Below are positions 34,810-44,877 of a stretch of 64,000 nt of DNA, in pieces (the first letter of the stretch is position 1; each line of letters begins with the position of its first letter). Position numbers and translations under genes: made by a program. The notes under the pieces were generated by a model, which ran no database searches, had not been told where the DNA came from, and saw only the letters and a program-made list of their open reading frames with translations. This DNA comes from Roseovarius arcticus (GTDB taxonomy: Bacteria > Pseudomonadota > Alphaproteobacteria > Rhodobacterales > Rhodobacteraceae), in the NCBI RefSeq assembly GCF_006125015.1, contig NZ_SZZN01000001.1, positions 1 through 64,000 of the forward strand, written 5' to 3'.

Positions 34810-35105
34810 TTGTCGCCAGCCTTTTTGGTTTTTATCCAAAAAACGAAAGGGATTATCCACCCGAGGATCGCAAAAAGAAGCACGAGTTTTTCGGACAGAC
34901 GGTCTAAGCTCTCAAGTCCCCCCAGTGGTATGATGATGCCAAAAAGGAAGATAGACGTCAGCCATACCCTTAGCCAAAAAGCGACTGGCCGCTCTTTGGC
35001 GAATGGAAATAGCCTTCTAAACAGCAAATCAATAAACCAATACCGGAGAAAATTAATACGCCGATGCTCTACTTCCCAATTATCGGGTTCAGGCTGATAG
35101 CTCAT
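34806..35105 (-). CDS. Small hypothetical membrane protein
   Basis: A 99-residue protein with an aromatic-rich N-terminal half (YWFIDLLFRRLFPFAKERPV) and two membrane helices (AFWLRVWLTSIFLFGIIIPL and KLVLLFAILGWIIPFVFWI), ending in a basic tail KTKKAGDK. No family recognised. The gene is clearly more A/T-rich than its neighbours, suggesting recent acquisition. Its stop overlaps the next start (ATGA), making it the first gene of a three-gene coupled unit. Confidence 0.7.
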   Translation of the reverse strand: MSYQPEPDNWEVEHRRINFLRYWFIDLLFRRLFPFAKERPVAFWLRVWLTSIFLFGIIIPLGGLESLDRLSEKLVLLFAILGWIIPFVFWIKTKKAGDK

Positions 35106-35165
35106 CGTACCTTTGTTTCTGCTGGCTAGGCGGGTGGCAGCCAGCTTATTGCCGGTTTTGCGCTA

Positions 35166-35180
35166 GGGCGATTGTCGCCC
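35166..35180 (-). terminator. Possible weak terminator or end hairpin after sucB
   Basis: GGGCGA (35166-35171), TTG, TCGCCC (35175-35180): a perfect 6-bp stem 5 bp beyond the sucB stop. It lacks a T-run on the minus strand, so termination would be weak at best. Confidence 0.3.
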
Positions 35181-35185
35181 CAAAA

Positions 35186-36754
35186 TCACAAATCCATCAA
35201 CAATCGCCGCGGATCCTCCAACGCCTCTTTTACCCGCACGAGGAACGTCACCGCACCTTTGCCGTCCACGATCCGGTGGTCGTAGCTCAGGGCCAGATAC
35301 ATCATCGGGCGGATTTTAACCTCGCCCTTGATCGCCATGGGACGGTCCTGAATTTTGTGCATACCAAGAATGCCCGATTGCGGCGGGTTCAGGATGGGCG
35401 AGGACAGGAGCGAGCCGTAAACGCCGCCGTTCGAGATGGTAAACGTGCCGCCCTGCATCTCGGCCATGGTCAGCTTGCCGTCACGCGCCTTGGCGCCCAT
35501 TTCGCCGATAGCCTTTTCGATCCCGGCAAAGCTCATCGCGTCCGCGTCGCGTATCACCGGCACGACAAGGCCGGTGGGCGTGCCGGCAGCGATGCCCATA
35601 TGCACGAATTTTTTGTATACGATCTCGGTGCCGTCGATTTCGGCGTTAACCTCAGGCACCTCGTTTAGCGCGTGAATGCAGGCCTTGGTGAAAAACGACA
35701 TAAAGCCCAGCTTGACGCCGTGCTTCTTGAGGAATTCGTCCTTGTATTCGCTGCGCAGGGCCATCACCTCAGTCATGTCGACCTCGTTATAGGTGGTCAG
35801 CATGGCGGCGGTATTTTGGCTTTCTTTCAGACGCTTGGCGATGGTCTGGCGCAGGCGGGTCATCTTGACCCGCTCTTCGCGGTCGGCATCGCTAGCAGGC
35901 GACGCGGCGCGCGGCGCCGGTGCGGCCTTGGGCGCGGGGGCAGCGCCATCCTTGGCGGCCTTGGCGACGTCTTCCTTCATGATGCGGCCATCCTTGCCGG
36001 TGCCGGTGACTTGATCAGCGGTCAAGCCCGCCTCGGCCATGGCCTTCTTGGCCGATGGGGCATCCTCAACATCTTTCATCTTGTCGCCGCCAGCCTCTGG
36101 CTGCTGGTATTGCTCGCCGTCTGCGGGCGCGTCATCTGTCGCCTGCGCCACGCCGGCGTCCGAGCCGGACGACAGGATCGCCAGCTTGCCGCCTGCCTGC
36201 ACGGTGTCGCCCTCGTTCGCGAGGATTTCTGACAGCGTACCTGCGCCGGGGCTGGGCACCTCCACGGATACCTTATCGGTCTCCAACTCGCACAGCATCT
36301 CATCGGCCTCGACTTTGTCGCCGACTTTTTTAAACCAAGTGCTGACGGTCGCTTCGCTGACACTCTCACCCAAGGTGGGGACCATCACATCAATGCTGCC
36401 GCCGCCTTTTCCAATAGACTTTTCAGTCTGCTTGGCAGGTTCCGCTTCAGATTTCTCTTCCTTGGCAGGCTTATCCTCGGCCTTGGCCGGTTTATCGCCC
36501 TTGGGCCTGGCGCCAGCGCCTTCCTCGATCGTGGCAAGCAGGGCATCGACGCCCACTGTCTCACCTTCGGCGGCGACAATATCACCCATCGTGCCGGCGG
36601 CGGGGCTGGGGACTTCGACGGTGACCTTGTCCGTCTCCAACTCGCACAGCATTTCGTCAGCCTCGACGGCATCGCCTGGTTTCTTGAACCATGTGGCCAC
36701 GGTGGCCTCGGAAACGGATTCGCCCAATGTTGGGACGCGTACTTCGGTGCTCAT
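35186..36754 (-). CDS. sucB: 2-oxoglutarate dehydrogenase E2 (dihydrolipoyl succinyltransferase), two lipoyl domains
   Basis: Core of the 2-oxoglutarate dehydrogenase complex. The 522 residues hold two nearly identical lipoyl domains (about 1-76 and 120-196), each with CELETDKV at the lipoylated Lys (43 and 161). Acidic/Lys/Ala linkers, a peripheral-subunit binding domain ([20 protein letters not shown] near 240) and the catalytic domain with [13 protein letters not shown] follow. E. coli SucB has one lipoyl domain. It starts 3 bp after sucA; AAAGGAAAC inside the sucA end serves as its ribosome-binding site. Confidence 0.96.
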   Translation of the reverse strand: MSTEVRVPTLGESVSEATVATWFKKPGDAVEADEMLCELETDKVTVEVPSPAAGTMGDIVAAEGETVGVDALLATIEEGAGARPKGDKPAKAEDKPAKEEKSEAEPAKQTEKSIGKGGGSIDVMVPTLGESVSEATVSTWFKKVGDKVEADEMLCELETDKVSVEVPSPGAGTLSEILANEGDTVQAGGKLAILSSGSDAGVAQATDDAPADGEQYQQPEAGGDKMKDVEDAPSAKKAMAEAGLTADQVTGTGKDGRIMKEDVAKAAKDGAAPAPKAAPAPRAASPASDADREERVKMTRLRQTIAKRLKESQNTAAMLTTYNEVDMTEVMALRSEYKDEFLKKHGVKLGFMSFFTKACIHALNEVPEVNAEIDGTEIVYKKFVHMGIAAGTPTGLVVPVIRDADAMSFAGIEKAIGEMGAKARDGKLTMAEMQGGTFTISNGGVYGSLLSSPILNPPQSGILGMHKIQDRPMAIKGEVKIRPMMYLALSYDHRIVDGKGAVTFLVRVKEALEDPRRLLMDL

Positions 36755-36757
36755 GGT

Positions 36758-39718
36758 CTAGTTTCCTTTAATCGTCAGGGCGTCGTCAACGAGCGCCGCT
36801 TGTTGTGCCTTGTGCTGGCTGGCGAGGCCCGTGGCGGGCGATGCAGCAGCTGCGCGGCCCGCGTATTCGGGGCGGGAATGTTTTGCGTCGATACGGCCCA
36901 GAACCCATTCAATATTCGGCTCAATGAAATTCCAACCGCCTTGATTTTTTGGCTCTTCTTGGCACCAGACCATTTCGGCGTGTTTGAAGCGCTCCAATTC
37001 TTTGACCGCCGATTGCGCGGGGAAGGGATAGAACTGCTCAAACCGCATCAGATAGACATCATCAATGCCGCGCTTGTCGCGCTCTTCGAGCAGGTCAAAG
37101 TAGACCTTGCCAGAGCACATGACGACGCGCTTGATCTTGTCATCGCTGGCCAACTGCGTATCGGAATTGCCGTATTGCGCGTCGTCCCATAGAACGCGGT
37201 GGAAGCTGGACCCGATAATAAATTCTTCGGCTTTGGACACGGCCATCTTGTGACGCAAGAGCGATTTTGGCGTCATCAGGATCAGCGGCTTGCGATAGGT
37301 GCGATGCAGTTGGCGGCGCAGGATGTGGAAATAGTTTGCCGGAGTGGTGCAGTTCGCGACGATCCAGTTGTCCTGCCCGCACATTGTCAGGAACCGCTCC
37401 AGCCGTGCCGACGAATGCTCGGGGCCTTGACCCTCATAGCCATGCGGCAAAAGGCAAACGAGCCCGGACATGCGCAGCCATTTACTCTCGCCGGAACTGA
37501 TAAACTGGTCGAACATAATCTGGGCGCCGTTGGCGAAATCGCCAAATTGCGCCTCCCAAAGGGTCAGCGCATTCGGCTCGGCCAGCGTATAGCCATATTC
37601 AAAGCCCAGAACCGCGTATTCGGACAACATGGAATCGATGACCTCGTAGCGGGCCTGCCCCTCACGAATGTTGTTGAGGGGGTAGTACCGCTCCTCGTCG
37701 TCTTGGTTAATGATTGCCGAATGACGCTGGCTAAATGTGCCACGGCTGCTGTCCTGCCCGGATAGGCGCACGCCGAACCCTTCGGTCAGAAGCGAGCCGA
37801 ACGCCAGTGCCTCACCAGTGGCCCAGTCAAATCCCTCGCCGGTTTCGAACATCTTGGCCTTGGCATCAAGGATGCGCTGCACCGTCTTGTGGATCGGGAA
37901 ACCATCCGGCGCGCGGCAAAGCGACGTGCCGATCTCGTGGAACGTCTCTTCTTTGATGGCAGTCTGGCCGCGCTGGTAATCCTCTTCCTTGCGGTCAAGA
38001 TGTGCCCACTTGCCGTCCAGCCAATCGGCCTTGTTCGGCTTGTAATTGGTGCCGGCCTCAAATTCCTCAGCGAGGTAGGACTGGAAGGCGTCCTTCATAT
38101 CCTCGACCTCGCCCTCGGGGATCAGGCCGTCTTTGACCAGTCGCTCAGTATAGAGGGTCAGGGTCGTCTTTTGTTGCTTGATCTTCTTATACATCAACGG
38201 ATTGGTGAACATGGGTTCATCACCCTCGTTATGACCAAAGCGGCGATAACAAATGATGTCGATCACGACGTCCTTGTGGAATTTCTGGCGGTACTCCGTC
38301 GCGACCTTGGCGGCATGCACCACGGCCTCCGGATCATCGCCATTGACGTGGAAAATTGGGGCCTCAACCATCAACGCGATGTCGGTGGGGTACGGACTGG
38401 AGCGGCTAAAATGCGGCGCTGTGGTAAAGCCGATTTGGTTATTCACTACGATATGCATCGTGCCACCCGTGCGGTGGCCGCGCAGGCCCGACAAACCGAA
38501 ACATTCCGCAACGACGCCCTGACCGGCGAAGGCCGCATCACCGTGCAGTAGGATCGGTAGGACCTTCGTGCGCTCAGTATCGTTCAGTTGGTCCTGTTTT
38601 GCGCGTACCTTGCCCAAGACGACAGGGTTAACCGCCTCTAGATGGCTTGGGTTCGCAGTTAGCGAAAGGTGCACTTTGTTACCGTCAAATTCGCGGTCCG
38701 AACTGGCGCCGAGGTGGTACTTTACATCACCAGAGCCATCGACATCCTCTGGCTTGAAGCTGCCGCCCTGAAACTCGTTAAAGATGGCGCGGTAAGGTTT
38801 GCCCATCACGTTGGCCAAGACTGACAGGCGGCCCCGGTGGGGCATTCCAACGACGATATCCTCGACGCCCAGATTGCCACCGCGTTTGATGATTTGCTCC
38901 ATCGCGGGGATCAAGCTTTCGCCGCCATCAAGGCCGAAGCGCTTGGTGCCCATGTATTTGACGTGCAGGTATTTCTCTAGACCCTCGGCCTCAACCATCT
39001 TCTTGAGGATCGCCATGCGGCCCTCTTGGGTAAAGCTGATCTCGTTGCCGTAGCCCTCGATCCGCTCTTTCAGCCACCCGGCCTGTTCGGGGTCGGAAAT
39101 ATGCATGTATTGCAGCGCGAAAGTGCCGCAATATGTGCGCCGCACGATGCTGAGGATCTCGCGGATCGTGGCAATCTGCAAGCCCAGCACGTTGTCGATA
39201 AATATCGGGCGGTCCATGTCGCCGCTGGTAAAGCCATAGCTTTCCGGGTCCAGTTCAGGCCGGAATGGCTGTTCGCGCAGGTTCAGCGGGTCGAGGTCGG
39301 CGATCAGGTGGCCACGGATGCGGTAAGCGCGGATCAACATGAGGGCGCGGACCGAATCCAGAACCGCCCGCTGAACGACCTCGTCGCTGACCTCGATACC
39401 CTTCTCCCGGGCCTTTTCGGTCAATTTCTTGCCAACGGCCTTCGCCTCCGGCTCGGCCGGATATTCGCCCGTCAGCGCAGATGTCAGATCGTCCTGCGGC
39501 ATGGGGGGCCAATCCGCGCGCGCCCACGACGGGCCAGCCGCCTCGGCGGTCACGTCGGCATCGTCGTCGCCCATTTCGGCAAAGAACTTCTGCCACGCTT
39601 CGTCGACCGCATTGGGGTCATTCGCGTAGCGCGCGTAGAGTTGTTCAAGGTATTCCGCGTTATGCCCCTGCATAAAGCTGGAGGCATGGAACTGATCGTT
39701 GGAGGATTGGTCGGTCAT
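36758..39718 (-). CDS. sucA: 2-oxoglutarate dehydrogenase E1
   Basis: Thiamine-diphosphate enzyme that decarboxylates 2-oxoglutarate and passes the succinyl group to E2. At 986 residues it is a typical E1o. It begins with SFMQGHNAEYLEQLYARYAN, has RIRGHLIADLDPLNLREQP, VGMPHRGRLSVLANVMGKP, the catalytic-centre region HLSLTANPSHLEAVNPVVLG and GDAAFAGQGVVAECF, and the C-terminal EEPKNQGGWNF. The ATG at 39718 has GAGG upstream. It lies in sucCD-sucAB order on the minus strand. Confidence 0.97.
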   Translation of the reverse strand: MTDQSSNDQFHASSFMQGHNAEYLEQLYARYANDPNAVDEAWQKFFAEMGDDDADVTAEAAGPSWARADWPPMPQDDLTSALTGEYPAEPEAKAVGKKLTEKAREKGIEVSDEVVQRAVLDSVRALMLIRAYRIRGHLIADLDPLNLREQPFRPELDPESYGFTSGDMDRPIFIDNVLGLQIATIREILSIVRRTYCGTFALQYMHISDPEQAGWLKERIEGYGNEISFTQEGRMAILKKMVEAEGLEKYLHVKYMGTKRFGLDGGESLIPAMEQIIKRGGNLGVEDIVVGMPHRGRLSVLANVMGKPYRAIFNEFQGGSFKPEDVDGSGDVKYHLGASSDREFDGNKVHLSLTANPSHLEAVNPVVLGKVRAKQDQLNDTERTKVLPILLHGDAAFAGQGVVAECFGLSGLRGHRTGGTMHIVVNNQIGFTTAPHFSRSSPYPTDIALMVEAPIFHVNGDDPEAVVHAAKVATEYRQKFHKDVVIDIICYRRFGHNEGDEPMFTNPLMYKKIKQQKTTLTLYTERLVKDGLIPEGEVEDMKDAFQSYLAEEFEAGTNYKPNKADWLDGKWAHLDRKEEDYQRGQTAIKEETFHEIGTSLCRAPDGFPIHKTVQRILDAKAKMFETGEGFDWATGEALAFGSLLTEGFGVRLSGQDSSRGTFSQRHSAIINQDDEERYYPLNNIREGQARYEVIDSMLSEYAVLGFEYGYTLAEPNALTLWEAQFGDFANGAQIMFDQFISSGESKWLRMSGLVCLLPHGYEGQGPEHSSARLERFLTMCGQDNWIVANCTTPANYFHILRRQLHRTYRKPLILMTPKSLLRHKMAVSKAEEFIIGSSFHRVLWDDAQYGNSDTQLASDDKIKRVVMCSGKVYFDLLEERDKRGIDDVYLMRFEQFYPFPAQSAVKELERFKHAEMVWCQEEPKNQGGWNFIEPNIEWVLGRIDAKHSRPEYAGRAAAASPATGLASQHKAQQAALVDDALTIKGN

Positions 39719-39755
39719 TGGAGTACCTCAAGCGGCAGGATGCAAGACGGGCAGT

Positions 39756-39779
39756 CAGGACGGGGCGCGACCCGTCCTG
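39756..39779 (-). promoter_or_regulatory. Intercistronic hairpin between sucD and sucA
   Basis: CAGGACGGG (39756-39764), a 6-nt loop, CCCGTCCTG (39771-39779): a perfect 9-bp stem in the 84-bp gap between sucD and sucA. No T-run follows on the minus strand, so it resembles an mRNA-stabilising or processing hairpin more than a terminator. Confidence 0.5.
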
Positions 39780-39802
39780 AAATAGTTATGGGCAGAGCAG
39801 CG

Positions 39803-40684
39803 TCAACCAATTGCCTCAAGCACGGCTTCGCCCAGCCCCGCAGGGCTTTCGGCGACGACGATCCCGGCGGATCGCATGGCTTCGATCTTGTCATCCGCGC
39901 CGCCTTTGCCGCCGGCGACGATGGCGCCTGCGTGACCCATGCGGCGGCCCGGAGGGGCTGTGCGCCCTGCGATAAAGCCTGCGGTCGGCTTCCAGCGGCC
40001 CTTTTTCTTCTCATCAGCGAGGAATTGCGCGGCTTCCTCTTCGGCTGACCCGCCGATTTCGCCGATCATGATAATCGACTGCGTCTCATCGTCGGCGAGG
40101 AACCATTCCAGCACGTCGATGTGCTCGGTCCCTTTGATCGGGTCGCCGCCGATGCCGACGCAGGTAGATTGGCCAAGGCCGACATCGGTGGTCTGCTTGA
40201 CCGCCTCATACGTCAGTGTGCCCGAGCGGCTGACAACGCCGCAACTGCCGCGCTGGTGGATATGGCCGGGCATGATGCCGATCTTGCATGCGTCGGGCGT
40301 AATGACACCGGGGCAGTTGGGCCCGATCAGCGTGGATTTCGACCCTTGCAGCGCGCGCTGAACACGCATCATGTCCAGCACCGGGATGCCCTCGGTGATG
40401 CAAACGATCAGCTCCATCTCGGCGTCGATCGCCTCAAGGATGCTGTCGGCCGCGAAGGGGGGCGGGACGTAGATCACCGATGCATTTGCCTGCGTCTCGT
40501 GCCGCGCCTCGTGAACCGAGTTATAGACCGGCAGATCCAGATGCACTTGCCCGCCCTTGCCGGGGGTCACGCCGCCGACCATTTTTGTGCCATACGCAAT
40601 GGCCTGCTCAGTGTGGAACGTGCCTTGCGAGCCGGTAAGGCCCTGACAGATAACGCGTGTATTTTCGTCTATGAGAATGGCCAT
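39803..40684 (-). CDS. sucD: Succinyl-CoA synthetase alpha subunit
   Basis: Forms succinate and a nucleoside triphosphate from succinyl-CoA. The 293 residues begin [20 protein letters not shown] with the CoA-binding Rossmann start, and have [14 protein letters not shown], the [10 protein letters not shown] loop, [13 protein letters not shown] [11 protein letters not shown], and the phosphorylated His in [20 protein letters not shown]. The ATG at 40684 follows AGGAG. Sits between a small membrane-protein gene and sucA. Confidence 0.97.
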   Translation of the reverse strand: MAILIDENTRVICQGLTGSQGTFHTEQAIAYGTKMVGGVTPGKGGQVHLDLPVYNSVHEARHETQANASVIYVPPPFAADSILEAIDAEMELIVCITEGIPVLDMMRVQRALQGSKSTLIGPNCPGVITPDACKIGIMPGHIHQRGSCGVVSRSGTLTYEAVKQTTDVGLGQSTCVGIGGDPIKGTEHIDVLEWFLADDETQSIIMIGEIGGSAEEEAAQFLADEKKKGRWKPTAGFIAGRTAPPGRRMGHAGAIVAGGKGGADDKIEAMRSAGIVVAESPAGLGEAVLEAIG

Positions 40685-40700
40685 TGATTAGGCTCCTAGT

Positions 40701-41036
40701 TCAAAAGTTCTGTGCGATTGCTATGACAAAGCAGGCGAGGCCGAACGATCCGATGGCAAAGCCAATCCACTGCCCCATCCCGCCAAAAAATTTGTATGCG
40801 CGGAAGTAGCCATCCGGCATCCAACTGCGCTGTTCGGCTACCGTAGCCGAGCGCTTCGTGGCGAAGAATAGCAGCGGATTGTTTCGCGCTTGCCAACGTA
40901 CTTGATTGGGATGCGAAGCCATTAGCAGATTGTCTTTGCCAATTACCCAGAAAAGCACTCCCAAGCCCGCGAGAATGAGTGCGTGAACTGGGCTCTCTAA
41001 CGGTGAGAAGGCAAAGGGGAATGGATCAATCTGCAT
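40701..41036 (-). CDS. Small membrane protein inside the suc operon
   Basis: A 111-residue protein of no recognised family, lying between sucC and sucD with gaps of 29 and 16 bp and a strong AAGGAG before its ATG, so it is surely translated. Two membrane segments: VHALILAGLGVLFWVIGK at the N-terminus and GFAIGSFGLACFVIAIAQNF at the C-terminus. Between them is a soluble loop of about 50 residues with NQVRWQARNNPLLFFATKRS and an aromatic/Gly stretch YFRAYKFFGGMGQW. A role in the complex is not shown; the position alone suggests co-expression. Confidence 0.75.
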   Translation of the reverse strand: MQIDPFPFAFSPLESPVHALILAGLGVLFWVIGKDNLLMASHPNQVRWQARNNPLLFFATKRSATVAEQRSWMPDGYFRAYKFFGGMGQWIGFAIGSFGLACFVIAIAQNF

Positions 41037-41065
41037 AAATGACTCCTTGGGCTGCGCCTAGCGCA

Positions 41066-42259
41066 TCACCCCTTAACCGCCTTCACGATCTTCTGCGCGC
41101 CGTCCTTCAGGTCGTCCGCCGCGATCACGTCCAGCCCGGAGTTATTGATGATCTCCTTGCCCTTCTCGACGTTGGTCCCTTCCAGCCGCACGACCAGCGG
41201 CACCTTTAGGCCGACCTCTTTGACAGCCGCCACCACACCATCCGCGATCACGTCGCAGCGCATGATGCCGCCAAAGATGTTGACCAAAATGCCCTTAACT
41301 TGCGGATCGGACGTAATGATCTTGAACGCTTCGGTCACTTTTTCCTTGGTCGCGCCGCCGCCGACGTCGAGGAAGTTTGCAGGCTCGGCGCCGTAGAGCT
41401 TGATGATGTCCATCGTTGCCATGGCAAGGCCCGCGCCGTTGACCATGCAGCCGATTTCGCCGTCCAGAGCGATGTAGTTCAGATCGTATTTGGACGCCTC
41501 TAGCTCTTTGGGGTCTTCTTCGGTGGTGTCGCGCAACTCCGCTATGTCGCTGTGGCGGTACATGGCGTTGCCGTCAAAGCTCATCTTGGCGTCGAGGCAT
41601 CGTAGATCGCCCTTGTCGGTCACGATCAGCGGATTGATCTCCAGCATCTCCATGTCTTTGTCGATGAACATCTTATAGAGCGTGCCCATCAGCGCTACGC
41701 ACTGCTTGACCTGCCCACCCTCAAGGCCGAGGTTGAACGCGATCCGGCGGCCATGAAACGGCTGGTATCCGGTGGCGGGATCGACGCTGAAGCTCAGGAT
41801 TTTCTCGGGCGTATTCTCAGCCACTTCTTCGATGTCCATGCCGCCCTCGGTGGACGCGACAAAGCTGACGCGCGATGTCTGGCGATCGACCAGCAGCGCC
41901 AGATACATCTCTGTCTCGATGCCTGCGCCATCCTCGATATAGATGCGGTTGACCTGCTTACCGGCTGGTCCGGTCTGCTTGGTCACCAGCGTACGGCCCA
42001 GCATACGCTTGGCTTCGGAGGCTGCCTCCTCGACCGATTTGGCCAGACGGACACCGCCGGCCTCGCCTGCGCCGTCCTCTTTGAAGCTGCCCTTACCGCG
42101 GCCGCCTGCGTGGATCTGCGCCTTGACCACCCACAAGGGGCCGTCCATTTCGCTGGCGGCTGTCTTTGCCTCTTCGGCGCGCAGCACGACGCGGCCATCC
42201 GATACGGGCGCCCCGTAGGAGCGCAGCAGCGCCTTGGCCTGATACTCGTGGATGTTCAT
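41066..42259 (-). CDS. sucC: Succinyl-CoA synthetase beta subunit (ADP-forming type)
   Basis: ATP-grasp subunit of succinyl-CoA synthetase, 397 residues. Motifs: [38 protein letters not shown] (nucleotide-binding), [40 protein letters not shown] and [15 protein letters not shown]. First gene of the sucC-orf-sucD-sucA-sucB group. A 542-bp gap with twin palindromes lies upstream. Confidence 0.97.
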   Translation of the reverse strand: MNIHEYQAKALLRSYGAPVSDGRVVLRAEEAKTAASEMDGPLWVVKAQIHAGGRGKGSFKEDGAGEAGGVRLAKSVEEAASEAKRMLGRTLVTKQTGPAGKQVNRIYIEDGAGIETEMYLALLVDRQTSRVSFVASTEGGMDIEEVAENTPEKILSFSVDPATGYQPFHGRRIAFNLGLEGGQVKQCVALMGTLYKMFIDKDMEMLEINPLIVTDKGDLRCLDAKMSFDGNAMYRHSDIAELRDTTEEDPKELEASKYDLNYIALDGEIGCMVNGAGLAMATMDIIKLYGAEPANFLDVGGGATKEKVTEAFKIITSDPQVKGILVNIFGGIMRCDVIADGVVAAVKEVGLKVPLVVRLEGTNVEKGKEIINNSGLDVIAADDLKDGAQKIVKAVKG

Positions 42260-42365
42260 GAAACTGTCCCGTTTTTCTGTGTTCGGTTCTGATATACATA
42301 TAACGCTTAGCGAGGATTAAACGGTTTATTGCCAAGTCTGTACGATAAGAGGCAAAATTCCGCCC

Positions 42366-42400
42366 TTTGTGATCACAGCCACAAAGCGTGTGATCACAAA
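42366..42400. promoter_or_regulatory. Twin palindromic operator upstream of sucC
   Basis: TGTGATCACA occurs twice, at 42368-42377 and 42389-42398, with centres 21 bp apart, i.e. two helical turns. Both are perfect 10-bp palindromes, and the flanks TTTGTG and CACAAA extend the pair into a larger dyad (42366-42400). The sequence fits the TnGTnnnnACnA half-site spacing of GntR-family operators. It lies 107-141 bp from the sucC ATG. The regulator is unknown and not encoded in this window. Confidence 0.7.
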
Positions 42401-42751
42401 TTTCGGTACCTTTACCGCTGGTAGGGAATCACGGCGCAAAAGCCTTGCGGCGAAATAGCCGGGCAACGGCGAATCTTCGGCGGCAGGCACTGTATGCGGC
42501 CCGTGCGCAGGGGCGGAGACCTGAGAATCGGTTGGTACACATGAATGCCGAAGAGTTTTCGTCGCAGCACGCGCCACTGTGAACATTCGGCCTCCCGTTG
42601 CTGCGTAAGGTGCCCGGCGCCGTGGTTGAGGTCAGTGCGTGCGCATTCAATAAACAGGCATTGCGGCGGCTGCCGAAACGAAGGGGCGGGGTTACTGCAA
42701 AGTGCAACAGTGGCCGAAGGGAGGGAAAAAGGAACGCGATCACCTGAAATG

Positions 42752-42779
42752 AAAAAGACCCCAGCGCAAGCCGGGGCCT
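42752..42779 (-). terminator. Intrinsic terminator of mdh
   Basis: On the minus strand GGCCCCGGC, loop TTGC, GCTGGGGTC, then TTTTT (42752-42756): a 9-bp stem with two G-T pairs and a tetraloop. It begins 22 bp after the mdh stop. Confidence 0.85.
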
Positions 42780-42801
42780 CTGATCATTTCTGTAGGCAAA
42801 T

Positions 42802-43770
<969 letters not shown>

Positions 43771-44016
43771 TTACCTCCGATTGGCAAGGAAATTTGGGCG
43801 TGAGGTAGTCCTATTTACGTCCGCTTGCAAGGGCGCTGCACTGCAGGGGCGTCCCGCGCGACAGTGGAACAGGAGGCCAAAGCAGCGCGTAGTATGTGTT
43901 CTGGGCACCACCATTCGGGAATACGTGCGCTGCGCTGCGGCGAAAAAGCTCTTGAATGATTGCACCCAAAAATGGCATCCCTGCGCAATAATGTTTCCAG
44001 CGCAGCAGGAGAGAGC

Positions 44017-44877
44017 ATGGACGTCGCCCACCGCCCTTATCGATCGGTCCTCTACATTCCTGCTGCAAAGCAGCGCGCGCTGGAAAAGGCGCGCGAGCTG
44101 CCGTGCGATGCAATAATTTTTGATCTGGAAGATGCCGTTACGCCGGATGCCAAGGCTGCCGGGCGCACCGCGCTGGCCGCTGCGCTAAAGGAGGGAGGCT
44201 ATGGCCACCGCGCCCGAATCGTGAGGATTAACGCGCTGACCACCGAATGGGGTCTGGATGACGTGCGCGCATTGAAGGATGCAGGCGCCGATGCGATTCT
44301 AATGCCCAAGGTAAGCGCAAGCTGCGATATCGACACGCTTGCCGACCTTTTGCCGGGCGACATGCCAATCTGGGCAATGATGGAAACACCCACCAGCATA
44401 TTCAACGCGCGCGAAATCGCGGCGCATGGCCGTGTGGCGGGGGTCATCGCAGGTACCAACGATTTGGCCAAGGATTTGGGCAGTCGCACCCGCGCGGACC
44501 GCTTGCCGCTGATGACGGCGCTGCAAACCATCGTGATGGCCGCCCGCGCCGCCCGCATTCTGGCCATCGACGGCGTCTATAATCGCTTCAAGGATGACGA
44601 AGGTTTAGCGGCGGAGTGCGAGCAGGGCCGCGATCTGGGTTTTGACGGCAAGACGCTGATACACCCCGCGCAAATCGACGGCGCCAACCGCGCGTTCGCA
44701 CCGGCGAGCGCCGAGATCGATCTGGCCCGCCGCCAGATCGCTGCGCATGAGGCCAGCGCGGCGTCGGGCGATGGTGTGGCCGTGGTCGACGGCGCTATCG
44801 TCGAGAATTTGCACGTTATAGCCGCGCGCAGCATACTGGCCAAGGCGAAGATCCTGGCCGAATTGGGGACGACATAA
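44017..44877 (+). CDS. mcl2: (3S)-malyl-CoA thioesterase (Mcl2-like, HpcH/HpaI family)
   Basis: Hydrolyses (3S)-malyl-CoA to malate and CoA at the end of the ethylmalonyl-CoA pathway, as in R. sphaeroides Mcl2. The 286-residue CitE-like barrel starts YRSVLYIPAAKQRALEKAR and has CDAIIFDLEDAVTPDAKAAG (metal site), WAMMETPTSIFNAREIAAHG, GTNDLAKDLGSRTRADRL and CEQGRDLGFDGKTLIHPAQI. It differs at the start from the longer (about 318-residue) Mcl1 malyl-CoA lyase. The ATG at 44017 has AGGAGAGAG upstream. The next start overlaps its stop (TAATG). A lyase activity cannot be excluded by sequence alone. Confidence 0.85.
   Translation: MDVAHRPYRSVLYIPAAKQRALEKARELPCDAIIFDLEDAVTPDAKAAGRTALAAALKEGGYGHRARIVRINALTTEWGLDDVRALKDAGADAILMPKVSASCDIDTLADLLPGDMPIWAMMETPTSIFNAREIAAHGRVAGVIAGTNDLAKDLGSRTRADRLPLMTALQTIVMAARAARILAIDGVYNRFKDDEGLAAECEQGRDLGFDGKTLIHPAQIDGANRAFAPASAEIDLARRQIAAHEASAASGDGVAVVDGAIVENLHVIAARSILAKAKILAELGTT

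Larger units (their letters stand above)
42260..42801. other. 542-bp region between sucC and mdh
   Basis: Holds the control region of sucC (minus strand): A/T-rich DNA at 42280-42360, two perfect palindromes at 42368-42377 and 42389-42398, and the mdh terminator at 42752-42779. The stretch 42420-42750 has no convincing gene; open frames there have unlikely composition. No typical -35/-10 pair for sucC could be fixed by eye. Confidence 0.6.

Noticed and set aside
34849..34857. TTATCCACC resembling a DnaA box
   Set aside because: A single near-match inside a coding sequence, not in a cluster. No origin was seen in the window although it starts at dnaA.
42429..42743. 104-codon minus-strand open frame in the sucC-mdh gap
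   Set aside because: Arg/Ala/Cys-rich composition, no RBS and no family; probably non-coding.
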